Source: Lingula anatina
Taxonomy: Eukaryota > Brachiopoda > Lingulata > Lingulida > Lingulidae
Assembly: GCF_001039355.2 (NCBI RefSeq)
Contig: NW_019775602.1
Span: 755,532 to 819,531 of the forward strand
Length of the DNA stretch: 64,000 nucleotides
Direction: 5' to 3'
Shown here: positions 1 to 12,700 of the stretch, in pieces
Layout of the letters: every line of letters begins with the position of its first letter
How positions within the stretch are numbered: the first letter of the stretch is position 1
Notes under the pieces: model-generated
Told to the model about the DNA's origin: nothing
The model's input: only the letters and a program-made list of their open reading frames with translations
Databases searched by the model: none
Program-made: the position numbers and the translations under genes

Positions 1-13
1 TTTTCACACTTGC

Positions 14-1466
14 CTGGAAATCGCGGCTCATGGTCAGGATGAAGTACCCATAGCGCCAAGTGATGTCGCTGTAGCCGCTGTTTGACCACCTAACGTCTCT
101 CTCTGTCCCATGGACCAGGACACGCAGAGCTGATCTGTAGAAACTAGGGAACATGTACCAGAAGGACACGATATATCTTGTATTATTAGCCAGGGGCGGC
201 GAGATATACCGGGCAACAGCGCCTGTGCCATAGGTATTCCTGGCGTACAAATAGTGGCCTATAATAAAGGAAATAAGGGGTCAGTCAATTTTCTTGTTTT
301 AATTAAAATCTCCTTCCCTCCCTACCCTCCCACCTTTCCTCAGTTAAGGGTGTGCATGCGTGGTAAACTCATTCCACCCATCACAGAAAATGGTTTGAAT
401 TCACGACCAGAGGAAATCGGCCTATTACGCTTGCGCGCCATTATCTGTAGAAAGAACTATGTCGACCGTAGTAAATGGAGAAGAGGCCGCTGTATTCGGA
501 TTGGCAGGAAGAGGAAGAGGTATGGGTTGGAAACGCGCTTCTTATACAATTAAGACGAGCCTAACCGTCGGTACCGGATATTGGTTTAGTCAGGGCAGAT
601 TTAATTTAGAGCTTGACTTTTCATGCACACATAAAGAGTAGTACATGGGGAAGTACCACACCGGCCCCTTTTGTTTTTGACAACTATTCATTCGTCATCG
701 AAGTGCATATTTAAGTGTTCAAGACTTCAGACTAATGCATACTAGTACTTCTACCAGTGGCTTCATTAGTAACGTTCCCACAATCCATGCTTTTCTGACT
801 GTGCGTACATGCCCTGAATATGGTTAGCCTCTCTGAGAAGAACAATTGCCCCTCCCTAGGATTGCCCCTGGCAGTGGCCAGTCTTCCTTTACTTTGTACA
901 GATGACATTTATCGCATGTTCTGATCCAGATTATTGCGGCTAACCATTAGGGACCATTCCCACAGATATTTGGAGGCTCACTATATTGCTATCAACTTAA
1001 CCGTCTTAAATGTCTGTCACGCCTAGAAAAGATGTTAGGGGGTAATTATCTATACCCCATAGCTCATTCGGTAGGCGTGACAGACATTGAAGCCGATTAA
1101 GTTGATAGCAGTTTAGTGAGACTCCCCAGGGAGATCCAGATGGATCGATACAGGGATGGGAACCCAGTCTTACATTCATTTTATCATCTAGTTTTGAAAA
1201 CATGTACAGGTTCCCTCCCTACTACTACCATTACTGCTGCAGGCGCGTTATATATTAAAGTATACAGCATGAATTCAGAAATGGCAGACACACGTGTACA
1301 CGTTTGAGTAAAAAACCAAACACATTACCTGAACGGGTTTGTAGTGTATGATCTGCTGATACCAGTGAAGAACCATTGCTGATAAGCCAGCCTGCAAAGG
1401 TTGTCATATCCTGTAGAAACCCACAATTATCTTCAAAATTGCACGTTGCTTGATGGGTAGGAGGAA
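14..1466 (-). CDS. Receptor MAM domain 4 (last exon outside window)
   Basis: Exons 1466-1329 and 258-14, residues 1289-1416. [12 protein letters not shown], a single Trp in [24 protein letters not shown] and [19 protein letters not shown] match the first two thirds of a MAM domain. The usual 79-nt closing exon must lie left of position 1. The donor at 14/13 reads cag|gcaagt, a GC-type donor in an otherwise strong context. MAM3 and MAM4 are adjacent without an SRCR between. Confidence 0.84.
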
Positions 1467-1842
1467 CTGCAATGGTTTTTTTGATAGAGTGTATATAAAA
1501 TGCTAATCTCACTCTCTCTCTCTCTCTCTCTCTCTCAAACGCACACACACACACACGAACATGTACAATTTGAAGCCCTCACATCAGCACAATTATCTTT
1601 CAACCGATATAACTGTCAAATTGCTAAAAACGATTCAACAATTCCCAGCGGGCAAATTATGTTGTTTTAACGTTGAAACAACGTTGAACCATAACGTTGA
1701 TAAGTCGTTGAACCATAACGTTGATAAATCGTTGGATAAACGTTGGATTTGAAAGTGGGATCAACGTCAGATAACAACATTGTATCAACCCCATTTGTTA
1801 GACAACATTCTTGCATGAAAAGACATTAAAATGACCTGAAAT

Positions 1843-1894
<52 letters not shown>

Positions 1895-2115
1895 TACAAA
1901 ACATAGGTACACAATTATAACGTACACTGTAAAAACATCCAAGTGCCTGCTTTGTCCGATTTTTTCAACGCATTTAGCTGCTAAGCGTGTTTTGCACCTA
2001 AGCATGCTACACCCCTTTAGCCTGGATGTGTTCAGCAGTAGGACATGTTTGATGGCTAAATATATGTAGGATATATATGTATGTATGGCCTCTCAATCAG
2101 GATTTCCAAGGTTTA

Positions 2116-2174
<59 letters not shown>

Positions 2175-5091
2175 CAAAGTCACAGTCACCTCAACCTGTC
2201 TATCTATTACAGGGTACCGAGAACTGTCAACTTTGTTAACTTCACTCCATCACATTTACAGCGACTTATCCATCCTAGTGTTATTTGACCTTGCAAGGAA
2301 GTTTATTGGAATGTATTTCTTAATAACAAGTTAAGAAAATTCACTAGTTCACTAAAGACACAAAACAAATGTCACTCTTACTTTAAAACACTTTTTTTAT
2401 TATTTTGATAAAGTTAGTTACAGTATTGATAAACAAAGTACCACGTTTTCAATTATTAATATTTTAAATTACAATCCATGTCTTGCAACGTTGAGCCAAT
2501 GACCAAAATACAACGTTGAGTCAACGTTACATTATGACGGTGTTTTGACGTGGCTGGATCAACGTTGATTTTACGTTGAATTTAGGTAGATCAACGGCAA
2601 TTCAAAGTATCAACGTTGATCTAACGCCACTATGCCTGCTGGGATTAGCCCGATCCACGGAACAAATCTCAGCCTGTTACCCAAGAAACTATATACGTAA
2701 GTACTCACGTATGATTGGAACAATGCTGATATCGTCTAGTGCAACATCGGAGCGGAAACCAGAACCGCAGATAGCTTCAAAAATAATCTAAAAGTAATAA
2801 ATGGAATAGAATATCATCTGATAAAAAGGGTTATCACACCCCAATTCAATGTATTTTGTGTACGAATGATCACATCAAAGCCTTCAACTTAGCCTTAAGT
2901 ACAGTGCTTTTAATCCAGATACCACACCCTGCTTTTACCATTCATTCAAATTTGAAACGTGCACCTCAACTGATAACTTACAAAAAACTAGTAAAATAAT
3001 TCGCCCTCACTGAATGCATGAAATGCATCATTAGGAGAGAAGGGGTGGGGGAGGGAGGGAGGCTGCGCGTTTTTGGATGTGTAACCAAAGAAACCAAGAA
3101 CACATACACGTAACCGTAATGTTACATACACGTACATTTGCAATAGGTAAAAAATTACCTGAAACGACGAATTTGTCACTACCAACACTTCACCTCTTCT
3201 CCAAGTATTTCCTTGATCACCATTCGTCGTCCACATTATTCCTACTTGCGATGAGCTGAGCGATCTGCCGCGAATATTAAGTGCCCCCATGTCATTACCA
3301 TGCATGTGATACCAGAATGATACGTTATACGATTTTCTTCCACGGGGCTCCAGTGGAGGCGATATCAAGATTGTGTTGGCACCACGGGACACAGAGCTTG
3401 CCTCGGCGTAGATGTAATGCCCTGTAATTAAACAATCGTTTGTCCGTAAATATACAGAATCCAGTATACATGCATACATATATGCTGCTAGCAGAAAACC
3501 CGTTCAAATATCACTGGGTCAAATGAAACAATGCCTTTTGTTAATTCTCTTAGTTATACTTTGTATACTGCCATTTCTTTGGCTTTTGTTGCAAAAAATT
3601 GACTTCATATGCATCTTTAAAGTACTCTTTATAATGCTGATCCTTTAATGACAAAGGGTCACCAACGTCAAACTGATTGAAATATATACATTCAGATGGG
3701 AGACTTTTTGCACGCAATGGTACATAGGACAAATAAAAACACGGCAATTTACAAAAGGACATTTGAAACATTGCTGGTAAATGTTGGGGGTAAGCATCCT
3801 AAATAGCTTCCTAAAAGCTCAAGGAGCTGTCTCTTAGATCTTCACGACTACTTGCATGACTACAGCCACTGCCGGTCCTATATTTGTATACTCTTGCCCT
3901 TGGGACAAGATGGCAGCAACCCACCACAGGAACTGTTTTATACAGGCTCCTTGGTAGTGTCTTGGGGACAAGAAAAACACGACATCCCTTTTGAATCAAC
4001 AAAGGAAGAACCGCTACTGGAATTGACCCGCCATCTTCTTTGAAAGCATGCCTGGTTTTTGATAATTTATCTAACCACTTTCACCGCAGACTGCATGTTC
4101 AGTGTCAAGTTGATTAGAGTTTTGCTGATGGAAGCCATTTTTCATAATGATTAGCACATTGCCCATTTGTGGACTGCCAGTGGTTATGGTCTCCAACCAA
4201 ACAAGAAGGAAAAGATGAATTCTGGCATCTGCAGGCAAATCATGAGATCACATAATGGTCCGTTACACTGAACTAGCCTGAGATACGAAAATGTTTTGAA
4301 AAGTGGGAGAGGCAGGATTTGCAATGTACTTTATATGAACTCACCAGATAAAGTGCCCAAAGTGTGGTCAGTGTAAGGTCCTGTCCCGCTAGATGGAGTG
4401 CTGCCTGATATAACTGACCAATTGTAAGACGTGGACAAATTTTCAAAAGACGGCTGAAAAGCACATGAACCTGATTCGAAGGAACAAGTCACATTTGACC
4501 GAATAGTGGTATTAGCATTTTCTGAAACGAAGTAGAATGAATATCGATGTCAAACAAATAATATCCCCCTGAATGATCGAGTCATAAAAATCTTGTTATG
4601 AATTTCTATACAGTTGAAATTTAAGGACGACTGGGCGGCTACACCCAAGAAATCCGAGGGCAGATCAGCTCCATAAACTGGTACAAGAATGCTTTATCAT
4701 TTGATACTCGAATTCGTCTCCCTTGGACAACAGATACCTTATCTCATCACTTTTAAAGGGTGCCTCATCTCCATATTGCTTGTATGGGTTAAACAATCTC
4801 AAAATGAGCTCTTTAATCATCTAGACCTTACCAGGAGGAGTGCACCTGACACCGGCCATAGTGCTGCCAAAACAGTAACTGAAGCCCCATCTGGAGTGAG
4901 TGCAATATTCTAGGGAGTATTCGAAACCCACACAGTCAACATCGCTGAGCCAGGTCCTGGAGACAGAGCTGTAGAGCCACATGCCACTGTGAGTGTAAGC
5001 AGCGTCAACCCCTCTGTAATACAACCGTCGAACTCGTTGTATAAGGACATGCATGTAGTTGGAATCTATTCAACCACAAAGGTGTGTGTGT

Positions 5092-5125
<34 letters not shown>

Positions 5126-8100
5126 AAGATAGAGGGTGGGAGATAGAGTCGCCCACTTTCTGTACCAATAATGTACTCCCACCTCTTGGTTTCAAATTTC
5201 TGTTGATCTCTCAAATATAAATTTTAGGTGAACGACAGTGACACGTCACTAGTTTACATAAAAAGATCCATTTTAAACAACCGCTTATTCGAGCAAAAAT
5301 GTTCATTAGCTTGGTTGTTGGATAAACATGAAAATTCTCAGACACAAGCCTAAAATTTTCCGTACCGTTAGCTTACGGCCAACCTGGTCGAAGGCCTTCA
5401 TCAGACTGACGTGAGTAGTTGTTCACACTCACTGACCGCTAGGTGGTATAGCGGCCAGGACCCTCTTATAAATGTCAGGTAGATCAACCCACCGTCCCTA
5501 TTCATGGGTGGCTGGTGTCGGCTGATGTTGATAGCCTCTCGTATTTTTCGCGGGATGTCAACTACTCATGTCAGTCTGATGAAGGCCTTCGACCAGGTTG
5601 GCCGTAAGCTAACGGTACGGAAAATTTTAGGCTTGTGTCTGAGAATTTTCATGTTTAACCGCTTATTCCTTTAATCGCCCATGCATTTGCTAACTCAAAA
5701 AACAATTACTATTTCCAGTAGGTGACAAACATCCCCGGTATCGTATATTGGCAAACAAAATCACTCGCATGTTTAGTCACTCTCCCTCTCTGGAAATAAC
5801 ATGAAATGCAAAATAGCCAATGAGTAGAAGAGTGTTGATAATCATAGTTCTCTTCATGTAAATAAGATTAAACCTCACCGATAGCCTAGCATCCTACAAA
5901 CGACCTGCGCGTCATAAATGTCCCATCCCGAGCCACAGATGTCGCCCCACACTCCTGCGTGGTAGATTTCCACTCTGCCGTCCCAGGGATAATAACCACC
6001 GGCCAGACGCACACTAACAGTAACTGGTACTAGTGTAGTGTTCCCTGAAACAATTGATTTAAACGTGTGTTTGTGTGCGTACCTGCGTGCATGCGTGTGT
6101 GTGTGTGTGTGTCTTACTGACAAATAGACTGGATCAAAAAGATTTAATACTTCAAGAAAGAAAACGGTGGTCACACTCTTGCTTGTGACACCTTTCCACG
6201 CCGTTGGCATGCATGCTATAGATGGAGAGAATGGAGGTAGCCGTTTTCCAACACTGGTAGAATATTAGGTTGATAACACCCAAAGTATTTTTCATTGGCA
6301 AAAATGGAATAGCACTTCTTCACGGGGTTATACATACGGTGATAGACAAATCGAGCTACACCTACCTTTCACTGGACAGATAAATATATCATCCAAGGCT
6401 ATGGTCGATCTTGAATCTCCTCCTCTCACGCCCTCAAAGATGACCTGTCAAAATATTACGCAAAAGAGTAGATCTATTTTGATGTGCAAATGTATTCCAC
6501 ACACAAATTAGATTTGACAAAGCTTAAAACGCCCCACAACATCTACTAATCGACTATAAGAACGGAGCCATTGTGAAAGGAATGATTTACTATTTAGCGT
6601 CTCCTATCAACCATCAACCACCTTCGTCGTATATCAAGATACGAGACAGACATATTATGATCCATGTGTTGTTGATATATGCTGACTTCTGGACAAAACT
6701 GACATCATACCTGAAAATCACTACTGGTCGAGATGTGAAGAAAGTGACCTAGCCAAGAATAACTTCCTGTAACTGCTGTAAAGTTCCAGAGTTCTTGTTC
6801 CATCGTTTCAGAACGTTTCACCAACACCCTGATATAACCGAGCTCTCTACCCCTCATGTAGAACCAAAACGATATGTTGTAGACCGTGCTGGTGTTCACT
6901 TTGATCACAGGGGACGTTATCCGCGCGGTTTCATTTGGTCTCCCATTGCTGCCCGACATGTAGATATAGTATCCTGTAAAGGGGTGACTGACATTTATTC
7001 AGAAAGTACGTGTTATTCAAGATTTGTTATTTTGCCTTCTGGTTTTGGCGTTCGTGTTGTTGTGTGGCATTATATAAATACCGCAATACCTTATTTGAAA
7101 TTTGTCATGTTTCCCCCTGTGACTGTGCGTGTTGTTCGCGTGGAATCATTTAACTTTCTATGTGATACAGTTGAGAAGACTGTCGAGTTTCTCAATAACC
7201 TGCTTTATTTCTGATTTAAGTGACCATGCATCCAGGTTATATGCGTCTGTGAGATCTCTCAATATTTCGACAATGAATTTCGACAAATTTTGCATCATCT
7301 ATTCAATGACAGGTTAATCAATCAAATACAAAGACTTCATTTTCTCTTTTCTCATTTTCCTTAAAGGGATAATAACTCTTCGTATGAAATCTGTATTTCA
7401 CAATAAAAACATTGTGAATGGCTCATAAAAATATAATATATTCTGTTTTCCCACAAAAACGGCTGTTATAGCTATTATTCTGATATCTGAGCTTGTCTTT
7501 AGACCACGTGACCTCCATTGATGGCTATACTCTGTTAAAATCTCTTAAGAGATTTTAACAAAAAACCAAACTTTTTAGAAAAAAACCAGGGACTAACTTT
7601 GAATGTAAAAATGGATTCATTAACCATTGGTAAGTATGGGAAAATTGTTGTTTACTCCAGGAAAATTCATTTTTTGGCCGAAACGAAGAGTTATTATCAC
7701 TTTAAGAATGAAAAATTGACAAGAAAGGAGTTAGGCCTTTATGACTACAAGTTTATACCATATGAGGAGTCAAGAGTGTGATCACTGCCGGGAGCGTTAG
7801 AATAATATGTGTATCCCTGACTTCGGACCCAGTTCAGATTATTGGAGTAGCTCTGATTGTAACCACAGAAATCCGCCTCAAACGTGCATTCTACGGACGC
7901 CAGTCCTGGAAAAAACGGAAATGTAGACTAAGCCTGACAGTACTTCATAAGAGTAAATGCTAAGTTCATCATACTACATAGCCTACATCATACATGTACA
8001 TGTAAGAACCAAGACTGGAAGGGAGTGGTCGTCTGCATCTCACTTTTTAGGACGAAATTGAGTCATTGTTATGTACAGTCCTTTTTTTATTACAAGACAG

Positions 8101-9669
8101 TGTTTTGAACATTTTGTCACTATTAAAGTAGCAGTGGTGACAGCAAAAAAAGGGGGGGGCGCAATTTTTCTTACTATCGCTTTATAGCGTCATACGTGAT
8201 ATTATGTCTATGTTCTTATGAGTGTTTACAGTAACAATATAGTAAACAGTTATTTTGACAGAATTCCATGCTAACACTAAAGTTATGCATTACATGTATA
8301 TATTAAGTAATATCAAACAGCAAATTTAAACTACAAACTTTGACATAATAACGCATTATACCGTTATTCTGTCCAAGCTAAAAACAACGCAAAGAAGTAG
8401 ATATATACTGACGTTTTAAATATACAGTTACCTGGATCCTTGCACCGGACAGACGCGTCCTGGTAATAGCTACAGGTTGTGACCCAGAGGGGTTTGTCAC
8501 ATTCTTCTAAAGAAGACTCCGTTCCTGTACAGTTTATGTGGGACAGCATCAATGTCCCGTTTCCTTGGCCAAACCTAGCGCTGGGGTACACCGCTACTGC
8601 GTCACTGAAACACAACCGGTCCAGTGAGAATGACGTAAACCTTCACTACTGTGTAAAACGGACGCACAGTTAAATAAATCTTTAACAATGCATTTTATGA
8701 GTTTGATGAAGCTTTAAACCCAATCCTCGTAAACACTAATAACATATCCTGTTATACAATCGCAATAAACTTTTTTATGATTTTGGCTCATGGTGGTTTG
8801 GGGAAAAAACTAAGTAAACTTTGAAAGCAAAGCTGTCATCGTCTTTCAATCTTTAATGGTCACTACGAAAGGGCCAGAAGGGGACAAACGGAGTTCTCTT
8901 TACCAAGATGCTCACAAAAGTAGTTCATACCTGTATCCCAGCATTCTACAGGTAACCTGACCGTCCCTGATGTTCCAGTCACTGTCACAAACTGTGCCCC
9001 ATTGTCCCAGATAATAGATCTCTACGCGACCTTCACGTGCCACAGAGCCACCAACCAGCCGCACTGAAACAAGAGGGGTGAGTTGGGTTAATTTTTACCA
9101 GGATCACAGAGAAAAAAACATTAGATATTGGCAGCAGATATTTTTCTCCGACTAGCCATGAACTGTGCGTATTTCTGCTCTGTGAGGACTTTTTGCCTTA
9201 ACCCAGCCAGTCTGTACTTGGTACAGAGTAGGGCGAGTCTTGATTTTGTACAATACAATTTAACCTAATATCACGAATGTCATATTCTATACTACATCGA
9301 AAATAAAACAATACCATGTGCATCTCCGGTTGAGCTTGCATTTTCGTCAAACTGTATTTTCAAGGTTTATGGCCTATTCTATCTGTTATACACTAAATGG
9401 AACACGTGTGACACAATTTGATGCGTCGATCTTCCAGTATTTCACATTGTGACTGACAGCAAGTCATAATCTTAGCTTCACACATATTTCTATTTGCTCT
9501 TAATGAGCTGAACTTTAGTTTACCTACATTTTGAGGAATTGTTTGGTGATTCTTGAAAAAAGAAATAACGCTGATATTTCAAAACAATATACATGTAGGT
9601 CCTAACCTTGTAGCTTCTCGTCGGGAACGGTTGTAGCGCCTGAATGATGCAAGTTTTACAAGATAAAAC

Positions 9670-9755
<86 letters not shown>

Positions 9756-12700
9756 TTGATTGATTGATTGATTAAAGATACGTTTATCACCTAACAAACA
9801 CAGTGTAAGACTCTATACAATCGGCAATGAATACTCTTGACTTTAATCTTATGATTCCATTATTCTTCGCCAGTTTAAAAATTTTCCATTAAATAAAGTA
9901 ACCTTCTTGTTTCTTGATAGATATATCGTCTATAGCAATATCATTGCTGTATGACCCGCCACACACGGCCTGGAAGGTTATCTAAAAGATAACGCGAAAT
10001 TAAAGTTTGTTTTTAAGTTAGTAGACTTAGTGCTAGGAATTATAGTTTGATGTGGCTTCCTCTTTAGCAAAATGCACAAAGCATTTTATTGAAATAATTC
10101 AACAAGTCAAAGGAATAATTCAAAAAGTCAAAGAATATTCTTTTTGTCATAATTAGCCATTCCAAAGTGAAATCAAAGAATAACAGATTATCCCTAACCG
10201 TGAAGTTGCCGCTGGCGAGTTTCAACACTTCAGCGTATTTCCATGCGTTGCCCTGGTTTCCAGAAGCGATCCAGATGAGAGTTTTCCTGCCTTGTACTGT
10301 CAAATACACATTCAATGCGCCCATACTTGAGCCATACATGTGATACCAGAATGATATATTATACACCGTCCTTGTAGTGTTGACAAGAATGGTGGGTGTC
10401 AAAAGCTCGGCGGTCCTGCCAGAGTAGCAGTACGTTCCGTCCAGGTACGCGTAGTAACCTATATCAGAACATCATCGAATTTTAAAAAGGTTTCATAGTC
10501 ACTATAGATGAAAAGTTTTTGCTATAAATTCCGGAGGTTTTAATATATACCCTACTACCAACGCGTCTAATTTGTCTTTGACGACCATGTTATTGACCGC
10601 AGGACGAAAGTCATGTTTGTCTTGGCTGTTAAATATCTAAAGTGCCTTCTTAAAACAACGGGCATTTCTTTTTTTTTCTCATCCCACAACCACACACAAA
10701 CCCGTCGTAGCTTAAAACCCACCTAGTTTTCAATAAGGCAATTAGAGATTCGTTTGCCAATAGTTGAACAAAAAGAGATTTTATTATCAGTCCATATTTC
10801 TGCTAATATTTTCTGATAAATCGCAGGTATTTTTTCTATAGCTATATGACAAATGGAACTGTATTCGCCTTAGCTATTAGCTATTGAAACAACTCCTGGT
10901 GTTAAGACCCTTCACATTGGTATAAACAAATAACGGCTTTATCTTAACGGAAATTGGTGCCAGTTTAAAAGACAAATGATTTATATCGAAATACTGATAG
11001 ACAAACACGATGAATGTAGTATTATAGAAACTTACCTGTGCTCGACAGCGTCGTGTGGTCATGGGTGGGGCCTGTGTAGGAGGAGGATGTGCGGCCTCTA
11101 CCCCGAGTCCACTTGAACGAGCTGTAAGCACTTGACGTATAAGAAGGCATCAAGCCACACATCCCAGCCTCAAAGTTACAGGTTATCCCTGATACTCCAG
11201 TATCTTAAAAGATTTAAAACAAGAGTTGAAACTCACACCGCAAATGCAGTGTTTTATGCTATCTTTATATACATGTAACAGCTAAAATACATGTATTTCA
11301 CATAGTCAGCGACCAACACCCAAATGCACCTGGACTTCGGAGATTTCAATTTCACCTTTTTTCTCACTGATGAAATACCAAAATAAAACTTCCTCAGCAT
11401 GACAAAAAAAAAAAAAAAAAATCTAGAAAACAGTAAGATCCACTAGAGCAAGTGATTGGCCGCATGCGGATTGATCTAAGCAATCTCTTTCATTGTAGTC
11501 GAGTATCACTGGATCCGATAGCAGGTTTAATAAACTTTTCATTTCCCTTTATCAATATGCCTTAAGAAATGTTATTGTTACTTTCTCTCATACGGGTGTC
11601 TTAATTCCATGCTTCCTTTTGCCTTAGAAACTCACAAAACCATTAATCTTGTACATAACTTTGGTCAGTTTCAGTGTTATAACGCCCAAAGCTTGAGAAT
11701 TATCGATACTACATCATACCTGAAAAGCATTGGACGCCTGCTACGTCATCAACATCACACCCATAGTAATTCCAATATGTTGCATAGCGACATTCCTTGA
11801 TATGAGTGGCCGAATCTATGCAGTTGAGGGTTATGAATGGTCGGTTGTTAGAAGGGGCGTTCCCGAAGTTAGAGTTGAAATATATTGCGCCAGTTAAATT
11901 CCTGTTAATTGAAACTGCTATTAGTAAAATGTTTGAAAACTGATTTTATAAACTTTGATTGCTCAAACTATAATACTTTAAACATAAAAACTAAATTTGC
12001 CTTCAAGTGTCGTGCAAAGCCAAAATTAAAATTTAAAGCAAAATTTGGTTCTTGTTTAAATGACAAGAAATGTTACATTCAAAAGATATTGACAATATAA
12101 AAATGAAACTATTTTAGTTCACAAAAAATTTTCAAATTTATTGATAACATGCTTGTTCAGCTATCACAAACCACTGATACATAAATTGTTGAAATTAAGA
12201 AGAAAAAGATAATAAATAAAATGAAATAAACCCTCAACACAGGATAACAGCGTGTAGTAGAGGAACTAGTAAAAGGATAACTAGTAAAAGTAATATTTTC
12301 AAGATTTTATTTTTTGATTTTATTTTTAGACAAGAACCCCAAATCATACCGATGTCCTAGCGTTAGACACACAACTCTAGCGTCGATCGAATCCCAGTCC
12401 ACGTCACAGACGTAACGCCAGCTGCTCCCATACTTCACTTGCACGTTCCCCTCGTATTTGGAATTAGAGTCGACCAGCCTTACATCAGTGATCTGTGACG
12501 GACTTACAGGAGAAGTGGTGGGTCCTGGAATTACAGATAGGAAAGATAAACAATCATAATTTAGGCGGGTGCTTACCCCTCCTAGGGACGGATCATTCAG
12601 GACTTCAGTTTTATCACATATCTCCACTGTATTTTCCCATTGTTGTTATATGTGACGTTAAGAATTGACTTCCTACGAACAAGACGAGACAACAAGACAA

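Noticed and set aside
2077-2334. Plus-strand open frame with an Ile/Tyr run
   Set aside because: It is a translated TA microsatellite inside a transposon.
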